Shown here: positions 26,359 through 36,800 of the stretch, piece by piece
How the letters are laid out: each line of letters starts with the position of its first letter
How positions within the stretch are numbered: position 1 is the stretch's first letter
From: VFMC01 sp963791635
GTDB lineage: Bacteria; Actinomycetota; Acidimicrobiia; Acidimicrobiales; Ilumatobacteraceae
Length of the DNA: 64,000 nt
Assembly: GCA_963791635.1 (NCBI GenBank)
Contig: CAWBTC010000017.1
Location: forward strand, 744,001 to 808,000
Direction of reading: 5' to 3'
Program-made: the position numbers and the translations under genes
The notes under the pieces: generated by a model
Database searches by the model: none
Seen by the model: only the letters and a program-made list of their open reading frames with translations
What the model was told of the DNA's origin: nothing

Positions 26359-28217
26359 ACCGTCACCTCCCCGCTGGTCTCCGCGGCGCCAGTGCGGGTG
26401 CCGGTGCCGGTGCCTCCTGCTTCCTCGTCGAGGGCGAGCGCGAGCAGGTGGTGAAACCGACTGCCGTCGTCGGCCACGAGATCTGCTCGATCGCCGTGCT
26501 CCACCACCCGCCCGTGATCGAGCACCACGATCTCGTCCACGTGACGCAACGTCGACAACCGGTGGGCGATCACGAGGGTCGTGCGGCCGCTCATCAGTTC
26601 GGCGATCGACGCCTCGAGCTTCGCCTCCGTCACGGGGTCCACACGCGCCGTCGCTTCGTCGAGCACGAGCAGATCGGGTTGGCGCAGCCACACGCGGGCG
26701 AGCGCGAGGAGCTGGGCTTCGCCGGCCGACAGCCCGGCACCGCCGGCACCGAGTGCGCGGTGAATGCCGCCGTCCACGAGCGTCTCCAGGCCTGCGCGCC
26801 GCAATGCCTCGGCGACGGCATCGTCGCTGGGTGCCGGATCGAACAGGGTGACGTTGTCACGCACCGATCCCGTGAACAGTTCGACCTCCTGAGGGATCAA
26901 CGCAACGCGTCGTCGCAACTCACCCCGCGGGATCTCCGTAACCGGCACGCCACCGAGCAAGATCTGGCCCCGGCTCGCGTCCACCAAGCGGAGCACCAGT
27001 CGCGACAGCGTGGTCTTGCCGCTGCCAGTGCGTCCGACCACTCCCACCGAACGCCCGGCGCCGATCACGAGATCGATGTCGTCGAGCACCTGTTGGTCGC
27101 CGACCGACTCGCGTCGTGAGGCATCCTCGTCTTGGAGGCTCGCATAGGTGCTCGTCGCCTCGGGTGCCTGGTTGTAGTCGAACGTCACGCGACGGAACTC
27201 CAATGACAGCGGGCCGCCGGCTGGGGAGATCGTGCCGCCCTCGTCGATCCCCGGCCGAACAGCGAGCAGGTCGATGACGCGCACCATGGCACCGTTCGCC
27301 TTCTGAACGGTCTCCAGCTGGTCGACGACGTCCTCCAACGGTCGCGACAGCAGCAACACGTACTGGAACAGCAAGAACGCGGTGCCGACGGAGATCATGT
27401 CGCCCGCCACCAATGCCGTGCCCGCGACGAGTGACACGATCGAGCCACCGGCCACGGAGGTCTGCACCATCCACCACATCCGCAGGAACGCACGCTCGCG
27501 ACGCATCGAGCTCGCCATCGCCTCGGTGCTGTCCTCGACGAAGCGCCACATCGCATGCGTCGCTGCGCCGTTCGAGCGGAGGTCCTCGGCGGCAGTCAGC
27601 CGCTCCTCGATGCCGCCGTAGAGCCGCGCGTAGGAGCCCATCTCGTCCGACGATTCGCCGATCGCGCGGTGCCGGCTGCGCACCACCGCCCAGACGGACA
27701 GCGCCACGTAGCCGAGCGCGCCGAGGGCCAACCGCCAATCGACGACCGCCAGCACGCCGATCATGCCGACCACGACGAAGGCCGCACCGACGAAACGCGG
27801 CACCACGCGTCCGAGGAAGTCGCTGACCGATGTCACATCGCCATCCACCCGCTGGATCAGTTCGCCGGGGGTGTGCGTTCGATGGAACTCGTGGTCGAGA
27901 CCGAGCACGTGCCTGGTGAGATCGATCCGGATCTGATTGGTGGTGCGCCACGCGGTGACCGTCGCGAACCAGGTGACGGCGACGTTGATCATCTGCGCCA
28001 CCAGCGCGATCACCAAGAACACGAGTGCGAGGCGCGCGAGCTGCGACCGACCGGCCCCATCGGTTGCCTGGTCGACGATGTGACGCACCACGAGCGGACC
28101 GGTCAGTGCCAGGCCGGAGCTGACCGCGATGAGCGCGCCGAGGCCGACCCAACGCGAAGCGTCGGGTCGCAGCAGCGCGATCAACGCGCGCCATCGAGAC
28201 GTGCTGGCCGTGGACAT
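26355..28217 (-). CDS. ABC exporter half-transporter (TMD-NBD), canonical Walker B
   Basis: 620 residues from ATG 28217. The six-helix domain (about 20-320) is followed by an NBD with Walker A VGRTGSGKTT, signature LSAGEAQ (altered from LSGGQ), Walker B LLVLDEATARVD with catalytic Glu, and H-loop IAHRLST. An insertion of about 35 residues (TYASLQDEDASRRES) interrupts the start of the NBD. The altered signature would pair with the Asp-type Walker B of the partner, so both defects fall in one composite ATP site, as known for heterodimeric exporters such as TM287/288. The Gly/Thr-rich tail is low complexity. Confidence 0.88.
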   Translation of the reverse strand: MSTASTSRWRALIALLRPDASRWVGLGALIAVSSGLALTGPLVVRHIVDQATDGAGRSQLARLALVFLVIALVAQMINVAVTWFATVTAWRTTNQIRIDLTRHVLGLDHEFHRTHTPGELIQRVDGDVTSVSDFLGRVVPRFVGAAFVVVGMIGVLAVVDWRLALGALGYVALSVWAVVRSRHRAIGESSDEMGSYARLYGGIEERLTAAEDLRSNGAATHAMWRFVEDSTEAMASSMRRERAFLRMWWMVQTSVAGGSIVSLVAGTALVAGDMISVGTAFLLFQYVLLLSRPLEDVVDQLETVQKANGAMVRVIDLLAVRPGIDEGGTISPAGGPLSLEFRRVTFDYNQAPEATSTYASLQDEDASRRESVGDQQVLDDIDLVIGAGRSVGVVGRTGSGKTTLSRLVLRLVDASRGQILLGGVPVTEIPRGELRRRVALIPQEVELFTGSVRDNVTLFDPAPSDDAVAEALRRAGLETLVDGGIHRALGAGGAGLSAGEAQLLALARVWLRQPDLLVLDEATARVDPVTEAKLEASIAELMSGRTTLVIAHRLSTLRHVDEIVVLDHGRVVEHGDRADLVADDGSRFHHLLALALDEEAGGTGTGTRTGAAETSGEVTV

Positions 28218-28287
28218 GACGACAGTGTTGTCGGCCGGGCGGTTCTCGGTCGCCCGAGTTTCGCTGGCGCGGGTCAGCTGGAGCGGG

Positions 28288-29748
28288 TCAGCGCGTGGCG
28301 AACGCAGCGGCCGAGACGCGTTCGTCGCGGGTGCCGAGCTCGAGCAGCTCGATCGGCTCGATCGAATCGGTGGTCTGGTCGGCGGCGAGGTCGACCCAGC
28401 TGACCGACGAGGAGCTGCCCTGCAGCGCAGCGGTGCCGTCGGCTGCCAGGGCAAGGATCCGATCCTCGAGTCGCCGATCGAGCTGCACGCCGGCAACCAC
28501 GTCGACTGCCGCCGAGCCGGTCGCGCGGAACGCGACGACGCAGCCGTCCTCGCTGGCACCCATGAGCGAACCGTCGTCGAAGGACGTGACGATCGCGCCG
28601 GTGCGGGCATCGAGCAGTGTGTAGGGTCCGCCCACTTCACCAACGGAGAGGCACTGGTCGGTCGATACCGGGTCGAGGAACACCTCCACTCGATTCGGGA
28701 CGTCCACCGATCGGACGAGCGTGCCGGTCTCGTCGACGAAGGCCACGAATCGCTGGCCGAAGAGGGCGAGCCGGGAGCGTCCCGCGACCACGATCGCGCC
28801 GTCGATCACTTCGGGATCGGTGGTCACGTCGGTGCCGGGCGGCAGCGGCAGCACCCCCGACAGTCGGGCGACCTCGTCGACCGATTCGTCACCGAAGTCC
28901 ACCATCGACACCACACCGTCGGCCGTGACCACCACGGCGCGCGATTCGTCGACGAGCATCGCTCCGAGTATCGGCGCCGTCTCCACCGTGCCCACCCGGT
29001 CGCCGGTCACCTCGGACAGGTCGAGCAACACCGTGTCACCGCGGTTGGTGGAGGTCAGCACCCGGTCGAAGCCGAGGTCGGCGAGCGCGCCAGGCAGCGA
29101 GACTCCGGTTCGCTCGGTCACGTCGACCACGACCGTCTCGCGGCTGCGCAGCTCGGTGAACGCGACGTGGGTGCCCTCGTCGTCGACACGCACGCTGAGC
29201 GCATCCGCGAGTGGGTCGTCGGCTTCGGCGAGGGCGAGGAGGTCGATCGTGGCGGAGCTCGCTGCGTCGACGAGTTCGAGGCCGGTGCCGGTGGGCTCGT
29301 AGGCGATCAACAGCGACGTGCGACCCAGTCGGCGGAACTGGTCGAACGCGACATCGATCTCGTCGATCGAACCGTCCTCCAGGGTCAGCACGCCGACTCC
29401 GTCGGAAGCAGGATCGCCGCCGAGGCCGAGCAGCACCTTGCCGGTGAGTCCGATGTCGGTCACGCCGACGAGATCAGTGGTGGCCGTCGCCAGCTCCTCG
29501 CCCTCGCGGTCAACGACTGCGATCGACCCATCGGTGCGTTGGAGCACGACGGTGTCCCACCCGCGGGCACCGCCTGCAGAGCTCTGTTCGTCGGCGTCGT
29601 CTCGACCGAGCGCGAACCACAGACCGCCCGCAACGACAGCGACCACTGCGACGGCGACGATGGCGCGGCGCATGGCGTAGTTGGGCTGGCGGCGGCCGGC
29701 GCCGTACGTGTGATCGTCGGCCGCCGGGGGCGGCCAGGGGTTGCCCAT
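28288..29748 (-). CDS. membrane-anchored propeller-like protein of unknown function
   Basis: 486 residues, no family recognised. A short Pro-rich cytoplasmic head is followed by one membrane segment (about 27-46: AMRRAIVAVAVVAVVAGGLWFALG). The outer part repeats beta strands with Asp- and Gly-rich turns (DTVVLQRTDGSIAVVDREGEEL, VVVTADGVVSMVDF, TGAIVTSFDDGSLMG), suggesting a seven-blade WD40/TolB-like propeller. Two cysteines (DQCLS and EDGCVV) could form an extracytoplasmic disulfide. It lies between the ABC exporter and gpsA and has its own leaderless promoter box. Confidence 0.75.
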   Translation of the reverse strand: MGNPWPPPAADDHTYGAGRRQPNYAMRRAIVAVAVVAVVAGGLWFALGRDDADEQSSAGGARGWDTVVLQRTDGSIAVVDREGEELATATTDLVGVTDIGLTGKVLLGLGGDPASDGVGVLTLEDGSIDEIDVAFDQFRRLGRTSLLIAYEPTGTGLELVDAASSATIDLLALAEADDPLADALSVRVDDEGTHVAFTELRSRETVVVDVTERTGVSLPGALADLGFDRVLTSTNRGDTVLLDLSEVTGDRVGTVETAPILGAMLVDESRAVVVTADGVVSMVDFGDESVDEVARLSGVLPLPPGTDVTTDPEVIDGAIVVAGRSRLALFGQRFVAFVDETGTLVRSVDVPNRVEVFLDPVSTDQCLSVGEVGGPYTLLDARTGAIVTSFDDGSLMGASEDGCVVAFRATGSAAVDVVAGVQLDRRLEDRILALAADGTAALQGSSSSVSWVDLAADQTTDSIEPIELLELGTRDERVSAAAFATR

Positions 29749-29756
29749 GCCGCCTC

Positions 29757-29762
29757 ACGTTA
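29757..29762 (-). promoter_or_regulatory. -10 box of a leaderless promoter for the propeller-like gene
   Basis: TAACGT on the minus strand, 8 nt before the ATG at 29748. Confidence 0.45.
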
Positions 29763-29897
29763 CGCGGCCGCTCGCGGGTTCGGGCGTGACCACGCCGAGG
29801 CGGACGAGCGGGTGTCGAGCCGGTACCGTAAATGTGAACGCGAGGCCACGGCGGGGTGTGTCCTCGCCGCTGACCGGGGGACACGAGGGGGAACGGG

Positions 29898-30905
29898 ATG
29901 CGACCGGTGCACGTCGCCGTACTGGGCGGTGGATCGTGGGGAACCACGGTGGCATCGTTGGCTGCGGCCAACGCGAGCTCTGTGTTGTGGGCGCGCGACG
30001 AGGCGACCGTGGCGGACGTGAACGAGCGCCACCGCAACAGTCGGTATCTCCCCGACCTGGATCTCCACCCCGGCATGCGGGCCACCGCCTCGCTCGACGA
30101 GGCCGTGTTCGACGCTGATGTGATCGTGATGGGCGTGCCATCGCAGGCGGTGCGCAGCACGCTGGCGGCGATCGCCCCCCTGATCCGTCACTGGGTGCCG
30201 ATCGTCAGCCTCACCAAAGGTCTCGAGCAAGGCACGCGGCTGCGCATGACCGAGGTGATCGAACAGGAGCTCGCCGGCCACCCCGCCGGAGTTCTCGCCG
30301 GACCCAACCTCGCCCGCGAGGTCCTGGCCGGCTTTGCCGCCGCCGCCGTGATCGCGATGCCCGATGCCCACGTGGCCACTTCGTTGCAGAAGGTGTTCAC
30401 GAGCCGGCGCTTCCGCGTCTACACCAACCCCGACGTCACCGGTTGTGAGATGGGTGGTGCGCTCAAGAACGTGGTGGCAATCGCTGCCGGCATGGCCGAG
30501 GGACTCGGCGTGGGCGACAACACCAAAGCAATGGTGCTCACCCGTGGCCTCGCCGAGATCACGCGTCTCGGCGTGGCGATGGGCGGTGACCCACGCACCT
30601 TTCCCGGGCTCACCGGCCTCGGTGACCTGATGGCCACCTGCTCGAGCCCGCTGAGCCGCAACCGCACCGTCGGCGTGGAGTTGGCGAAGGGCCGTTCGAT
30701 CGGCGAGATCACCGCGAGCATGCGGATGGTGGCAGAGGGCGTGAAGACCTGTCGCGTCGTCGTCGAGCTGGCGCGCGAGTACGGGGTGGATGCGCCGATC
30801 GCGGATGAGGTGGATGCCGTGTTGAACGATGGCCGCACCCCGATGGAGGCCTATGCCGGGCTGGGTCGTATCGCCCCCACGTCGGAGTGGGACGGCACGG
30901 CCTGA
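29898..30905 (+). CDS. gpsA: NAD(P)-dependent glycerol-3-phosphate dehydrogenase
   Basis: 335 residues. N-terminal Rossmann motif GGGSWGTTVA, then GVPSQAVRSTL, SLTKGLEQGTRLRMTEVI and GPNLAREVLAGFAAAAVIA. The catalytic Lys lies in GCEMGGALKNVVAIAAGMAEGLGVGDNTKAMVLTRGLAEI. The enzyme makes sn-glycerol-3-phosphate from dihydroxyacetone phosphate for phospholipid synthesis. GAGGGGGAACGGG precedes the ATG. A TACCGT box at 29823-29828 could provide a leader of about 65 nt. The cytoplasmic location and length are normal for the family. Confidence 0.93.
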   Translation: MRPVHVAVLGGGSWGTTVASLAAANASSVLWARDEATVADVNERHRNSRYLPDLDLHPGMRATASLDEAVFDADVIVMGVPSQAVRSTLAAIAPLIRHWVPIVSLTKGLEQGTRLRMTEVIEQELAGHPAGVLAGPNLAREVLAGFAAAAVIAMPDAHVATSLQKVFTSRRFRVYTNPDVTGCEMGGALKNVVAIAAGMAEGLGVGDNTKAMVLTRGLAEITRLGVAMGGDPRTFPGLTGLGDLMATCSSPLSRNRTVGVELAKGRSIGEITASMRMVAEGVKTCRVVVELAREYGVDAPIADEVDAVLNDGRTPMEAYAGLGRIAPTSEWDGTA

Positions 30906-30935
30906 CCCGAACGCGTCGTCCCTTTGGCCGACCGT

Positions 30936-32558
30936 TCAGACGCGAGCGATCGCCAATCGGCCGCCGGCGGCGTGCTTGGCCTCGTACATGGCGTGATCAG
31001 CTGCGCGGACCAGCTGGTGAGCGCGATCGGGTGTGGTGCCCGCATCCCACCAGACCATGCCCACCGATGCCGTGACCATGAGGACCTCGTCGTTGGTCTG
31101 TCGGCGCACGTGCAAGCGATCCACGAGACGTGCGGCGATGGCCTCGGCCTCGTCCTCGGTGCAGGCCGGGATCAGGACCACGAACTCGTCGCCGGCCAAT
31201 CGGGCCACCACATCGTCCGATCGCACCCCGGCCCGCAGGAGATCGGCCACCTCGACCAGCACACTGTCGCCGATCTGGTGACCGAGCGTGTCGTTGATCA
31301 GCTTGAACCGGTCGAGATCGACGAACAGCAGGGCGCCCGGGGCACCCGCCGCGAGGACGTCATCGAGGTGGCGGGTGAACAGCTGACGGTTCGGGAGCCC
31401 GGTGAGGAGGTCGTGGTCGGCCTCGAACCGCAACTGCGACCGTGAGAACTCGAGCGCGTGCACGAGCCCGGCCATCCGCGCCACGACGAGCAGGAACGAG
31501 ATCACGGTGCCGATCACCACGAGTGGCACGGTCACCGCGACGCCGCGCCACCACTGCACTGCCAGCAAGAGTGGTGTCACGAGTGCCGCTGCGGCGAGCA
31601 GTACCAGCCGCGTGGTGCTGAGCAGTGCGTGATCGCTTCGCCGGGACGCATCGGCTCGACGGAGCGGGCGTGCTCCCGCCGCACCGAGCACACCGAAGGC
31701 CGCAATGGCCGCTGCTCCGCTGCCTCGGTGACCGAGATGATCGTCGTGAACGGTCGACGACAGCAGGATCGCATCGGCTGCGAGGAGCAGTACCACTGCA
31801 CCGACCACGAACGGCAGCGCCGAACCGTCACCTGCCCGACGTTGCCGCCGCTCGAGGTGCCGGCTCCTGGGGTGTCGGCTCTTGGGGGGTCGCCGAGAGC
31901 CGCCCGCCACCAGGCGAATCACGAGCGCCACACACAGCAGGTCACCAAGTGGGGAAGCGGCGGCGACGACGCGTTGCATCCAGGTGATGGTGGGATCGGA
32001 GACCGACGGGCCGACGAGGTAGATCCAGCCGGCGAGGGCAATCGGGGTGACCAGGATGCCGGCATCGATCAGAGCCGTCCGGCCGCGATCGGTGGGGTCC
32101 GTGCGGACCAGCGCGGACAGCCCGAGTGCGAGCGCGAGGTAGGTCGTGACGCTGACGACGTGTGCAACGCCGGTGACGGCTCTGAGATCCGCCACGTGCC
32201 GGTCGACGACGACGAGCAGGTCGCCGATCGCGAACAGGGCGAAGCCGGCGGCGACAGGTCTCCATGCCGCGGCGATCGCCCGCTGATGATGCATGCCCAC
32301 CGTGAACACCGAGATCGACGCCCAGGCCACCGCTTGGAACCAGATTGCTGCGGCCGAGCCGGGCAGGGCGGTCGAGACGAGCACCAGTGCGGCGATGCGC
32401 CCGACGAGGCGACGGCGGCCACGATGGTCTCGGTGTCGGTCGCCCGGTCGTGCTGGTCGTGCTGGTCGTGCTGGTCGTGCTGGTCGTGCTGCTGGACACG
32501 ATGGTCCTCCATTCACGGACGTCAAGCATTCGTCAGGACGAACACTCACCGAAGTCAT
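30936..32558 (-). CDS. membrane diguanylate cyclase (GGDEF)
   Basis: 540 residues. About nine hydrophobic segments span 55-330, and the C-terminal GGDEF domain (about 365-530) starts with DHDLLTGLPNRQLF. The active site is AGDEF, an accepted variant of GGDEF. An RxxD inhibitory site (RSDD) sits exactly five residues before it, so product inhibition is likely. The protein should synthesise c-di-GMP in response to an unknown membrane signal. The head is low complexity (ARP repeats from a 9-bp tandem repeat). The start is uncertain: ATG 32558 is in frame, whereas a good GGAGG-GTG at 32503 reads another frame. Confidence 0.82.
   Translation of the reverse strand: MTSVSVRPDECLTSVNGGPSCPAARPARPARPARPARPGDRHRDHRGRRRLVGRIAALVLVSTALPGSAAAIWFQAVAWASISVFTVGMHHQRAIAAAWRPVAAGFALFAIGDLLVVVDRHVADLRAVTGVAHVVSVTTYLALALGLSALVRTDPTDRGRTALIDAGILVTPIALAGWIYLVGPSVSDPTITWMQRVVAAASPLGDLLCVALVIRLVAGGSRRPPKSRHPRSRHLERRQRRAGDGSALPFVVGAVVLLLAADAILLSSTVHDDHLGHRGSGAAAIAAFGVLGAAGARPLRRADASRRSDHALLSTTRLVLLAAAALVTPLLLAVQWWRGVAVTVPLVVIGTVISFLLVVARMAGLVHALEFSRSQLRFEADHDLLTGLPNRQLFTRHLDDVLAAGAPGALLFVDLDRFKLINDTLGHQIGDSVLVEVADLLRAGVRSDDVVARLAGDEFVVLIPACTEDEAEAIAARLVDRLHVRRQTNDEVLMVTASVGMVWWDAGTTPDRAHQLVRAADHAMYEAKHAAGGRLAIARV
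32449..32494. repeat. 9-bp tandem repeat at the diguanylate cyclase N-terminus
   Basis: Four exact CGTGCTGGT units (32449-32484) and a degenerate fifth. On the minus strand they encode Ala-Arg-Pro repeats; changes in unit number would not shift the frame. Confidence 0.85.
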
Positions 32559-32631
32559 CGGCACGCCCGGCCCCTCGATTGAGTGCTTTCTCAACTCTTC
32601 GAGATCGCCGCTGAACCGGGCATCGCGCCGG

Positions 32632-33888
32632 TCAGCGGAACGTGACCGCCACGTTGACCGCGCCGATCGCTCCCGGGCGACGCTCGAGCGCGAGCTCGGC
32701 CAGCTGCGCGTCGATCGCTGCGCGCACCGCAGCGGGTTCGATCTGAGACAGGTCGGGCTCCCCGAGCTCGGCGTCGACACCGGTCTCGGCGATCAGGTGG
32801 CGGGCATGGGCCTCGTCCAGCGGTGACACGAACGACACCACGATCCCCGCCGCACCCGCTCGGCCGGTGCGGCCGGCCCGGTGCACGTAGTCCTTCGGGT
32901 CGACCGGCAGGTCGTACTGCACCACGCACGCGACATCGTCGACATGGATGCCGCGAGCTGCCACGTCGGTGGCCACCAGCGCACGCACCTCGCCTCGCTT
33001 GAACTGCTCGAGCGCGGCCTCCCGCTTGAGCTGGGAGTTGCCGCCGTGCAGCACGGCGGTGCGCACCTGGGCCTGCGACAACCGCCTCGCAATCCGGTCG
33101 GCGCCATGCCGTGTCTTGCTGAACACCACGGTGGCGCCGCTTCGCTTCACGAGTTTCACCAGCAGGTCGGCACGGGCGGCGTCGTGCACGAACCACCACA
33201 GGTGACGGATCGGAGCGAGTTCGGCAGGCTCGATCTCGCGCATCACCGGGTCGCGTTGGTACTCCTGCACGAGCACGTCCACGTCGCCATCCAGCGTGGC
33301 CGAGAACAGCATCGTCTGCCGATCGGCTGGTACCAGGTCGAGGAGTTCGCGCACCTGGGGCAGGAACCCGAGATCGGCCATCCGGTCGGCCTCGTCGACG
33401 ACAGCGATCCTGACCGATCCCAATGACACCAGCTGTTGTCCGACGAGATCGAGCAGGCGCCCCGGCGTGGCCACAGCGATGTCGACGCCGGCGCGCAACG
33501 CGGCGATCTGTGGCACGAACGGTGCGCCGCCCTGCAGCACGTGCACCCGCAGCCCGCGGGCTGCGGCAACCGGGGCGAGCTCGTCGCCGATCTGGCGGGC
33601 GAGTTCTCGTGTGGGAGCGAGCACCAGCGCGCCGGGTGCGTTCGGTGCCGCGGTGAGGGTCCGCTCGACGATGGGGATGCCGAACGCCAGCGTCTTGCCC
33701 GATCCGGTGGGTGCCTTGCCGCAGACGTCACGACCTGCGAGCGCGTCGGGGATCGTGAGCTCCTGCACGGGGAACGGCTCGGCGACGCCGAGCGTGGCGA
33801 GTACGTCGACGAGGTCGTCGGCGACACCGAGGTCGCCGAACGACGCAACAGCGCGCCGGCCAGACCACTGATCGGTCGATGACGCCAC
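32632..33888 (-). CDS. DEAD-box ATP-dependent RNA helicase
   Basis: 418 residues with the full motif series: Q motif region (FGDLGVADDLVDVLATLGVAEPFPVQ), motif I APTGSGKT, Ia PTRELA, Ib TPGR, motif II VVDEADRMADLGF, motif III SAT, motif V ATDVAARGIHV and motif VI HRAGRTGRAG. It remodels RNA duplexes in ribosome assembly or mRNA turnover. The C-terminal extension is short, unlike DeaD or CsdA. It starts at GTG 33888, 4 bp after the stop of the large oxidoreductase gene, so the two may be cotranscribed. Confidence 0.9.
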   Translation of the reverse strand: MASSTDQWSGRRAVASFGDLGVADDLVDVLATLGVAEPFPVQELTIPDALAGRDVCGKAPTGSGKTLAFGIPIVERTLTAAPNAPGALVLAPTRELARQIGDELAPVAAARGLRVHVLQGGAPFVPQIAALRAGVDIAVATPGRLLDLVGQQLVSLGSVRIAVVDEADRMADLGFLPQVRELLDLVPADRQTMLFSATLDGDVDVLVQEYQRDPVMREIEPAELAPIRHLWWFVHDAARADLLVKLVKRSGATVVFSKTRHGADRIARRLSQAQVRTAVLHGGNSQLKREAALEQFKRGEVRALVATDVAARGIHVDDVACVVQYDLPVDPKDYVHRAGRTGRAGAAGIVVSFVSPLDEAHARHLIAETGVDAELGEPDLSQIEPAAVRAAIDAQLAELALERRPGAIGAVNVAVTFR

Positions 33889-33892
33889 AGGA

Positions 33893-36800
33893 TCAGCCGA
33901 GGCGGGCGAGTCGTTCGCCGAGTTCGGTGCGGTACTGCTCGATCCGCTGCCGCTTCAGATGTTCGTAGCCGCGCACGATGTCAGGAAGTGAGGCGATCGC
34001 GATCGCCTCCGCGGCTCGCTCGGGCGTGAAACCGGCCACGAGTCGACCGATCGCGGCTTCGTACTCGGGGATGAGCGAACGCTCGGTGCGCCGCAGACGG
34101 GCCATGCCGAACACGTCGAGCGGCGTGCCGCGTACTCGCCGAGCGGCGCGCAGGGCGAGCATCAGCGGCCGAGCCCACCGGCCGAGGCGCAGTTTGCGCC
34201 GCAGCCCCATCGACCGCAGCAGCGGCGGGTGCAGATTCCACTGCACGCGCGCTCCCGACCCGACGACGGCTTCGGCGGCGGCCCGAGACGTCGGCAGGAG
34301 CAGGAGCCTGGCCACCTCGTACTCGTCCTTGTAGGCCATCAACTTGTGCAGATGCACCGCGACCACTCGGGCGAAGGCCTCGTCACCGGTCGCGACAGCT
34401 TGCTCCACGAGCATGCGGAATCGATCGGCGTACCGAGCGGACTGGTAGCCCTGAAGATCCGCTGACAGGCGATCGATCAGCGCCGTGACCGGCTCGACAG
34501 CATCGGACACCCCGGTCGTGTTGGAGGCATCGAGACGACCGGAGCGGAACGCAGCGATGTTCTTGTCGACTGCGACACCGTTGAGTGTGATCGCCTCCTC
34601 CACGCACTCGGGCCGCACCGGCACCGCGCCCTGCTGCACCGCCACGCCGAGGAGATACACATTGGCCATCGTTGCGTCGCCCGAGGCAGCTTGCGTGGCG
34701 GCGATCGCATCGATCGTCGACACCGAGCGACTGGACGAACGAAGGCGTCCGAGCGCCTCCGCGTGTGGGAACGACGTGCTGGGGTCGACCACCATCGCGC
34801 CGGTGCCGACCGAAGCGCTCGAGGCGACCACGACGGTGCGTTCCGGCGAGGCACCTGTGATGTGTGCATCGCTCGATGCGACCAGGAGGTCGAACGCGAT
34901 CAGCGTGTCCACCGACGCGGCGCTCGCTCGGTTGGAGGCGCGAGGTTCACCGCGCGTGAGACGGACGTCGCTCACCACCGGACCGGCCTTCTGCGACAGA
35001 CCCGTCTGATCGAGACCGCGCACGTGGAATCCGTCGAGCATGGCTGCTGTCCCGAGGATCTGGGAGATGGTCACCACACCGGTTCCACCGATGCCGCTGA
35101 GCCGCACCGTGCAGTCGTCCGCGTCGACCACCACGGTCGGGTTGCCGAGCGAGCTCACATCCACTGCAGCGCTGACCGGCGTGTCACGGCGCCTGGTGCG
35201 CAACGCTCGGCGGGTGGTGCGTCTCGACGCCCGCACCGTCATGAACGCCGGGCAGTCGCCGTCGAGGCAGCTGGCATCGAGATTGCAGCTGAACTGGTCG
35301 ATGGCGGTCTTTCGGCCGAAGGCGGTGTCGATCGGTTGCACGCTGAGGCAGTTGCTCTTCGCTCCGCAGTCGCCGCATCCCTCGCAGACGCGCTGGTCGA
35401 TCACGAGCCTCCAGCCCGGTTGCTCCACCCGGCCCCGCTTGCGATCGCGGCGGAGCTCGGCGGCGCACCGCTGGTCGTGGATCAAGACCGTCGTGCCGAC
35501 CACGCCGGCAAGTGCCTCCTGGGCGTCGATGATCCTCGAGCGCGGCCACACGTCGACACCCAAGGGCAATGTGACCCCGCGATACCGGCCCGGATCGTCG
35601 GTGGTGATCACCACCCGGCGCACACCCTCGGCCAGGAACACCTTCGCCAACGCCGGCACATCGAGCTGCCCCGCCGGAAGTTGACCGCCGGTCATCGAGA
35701 CCGCACCGTTGTAGAGCACCTTGTAGGTGATGTTCGTCCCGCTGGCCACCGCAGCCCGGACGGCGAGCATGCCCGAGTGGAAGAGGGTGCCGTCACCGAT
35801 GTTCTGGAACAGGTGCGGCTCGTCGACGAAGGGCGCCATGCCGAACCACTGCGCGCCCTCGTTGCCCATCGCGGTGACACCCACGATGTGGCCGAACCGG
35901 CCTTGTTCCATCAGCATCACCATCGTGTGGCAGCCGATGCCGCCACCCACGAGGGCACCTTCTGGCGCGCGCGTCGAGGTGTTGTGCGGGCACCCGGAGC
36001 AGAAGTAGGGCGTGCGGTTGATGCTCAACGGGATGAGTCGGCGGTCGCCGAGCGAGGTTGGTGCCGGCGCGAGCCGATCGGGCGACAGTCGCTGCTCGAG
36101 GCGGGAGCGCAGCCGGGGGAGGATCACGTCGGCCGTGAGCGACCCGGTGGGCGGCAGCAATGCCGAGCCGTCCGGCGCACGCTTCCCGCACACCACCGGT
36201 CGCCGTGCCAGCGGGTAGAGGGCCTCGATGACGCGGCCCTCGAGCAGGGGGCTCTTGTCCTCCACGACGAGCACCTCGGTCAGACCATCGGCGAACTCAC
36301 GCACCACCGCGATGTCGAGCGGCACGGGCATTCGCAAACGCAACAGGCGCACGCCCGCACTGCGCAGGTCGTCATCGGTGCGCAGGCCGAGGAGGCGCAA
36401 CGCTTCGCGTGTCTCTGCGAAGGTGCTCCCGCCCGCCACGATCCCGATCCAGTCCTGCGGACCGCGCACCGTGACCGAGTTGAGGCGGTTCGCCACTCCG
36501 TACTGGCGGGCCACCTCGAGACGTACGTCGTAGAGCTCGCGCTCGACATCCAAGGTGTACGGGGTGAGCAGCCGCCCCGAGGGTGTGGGCTGGTAGGGCA
36601 CGCGGCCGGTCGGGCCGTCGACTTCGACCACCGGGAGCACGGGCACGACCCGATCGGGGTGCAGCTCGACCGTGCCCGTCCCGTCGGCCACCGCCTCGAT
36701 CACTTTGATCGCGCTCCACAGACCCGAGGCTCGCGAGAGCGCGACCGCGTGACGACCGAGATCGACAGCGTCCTGCACGTCGCCCGGGAACAGCACGGGG

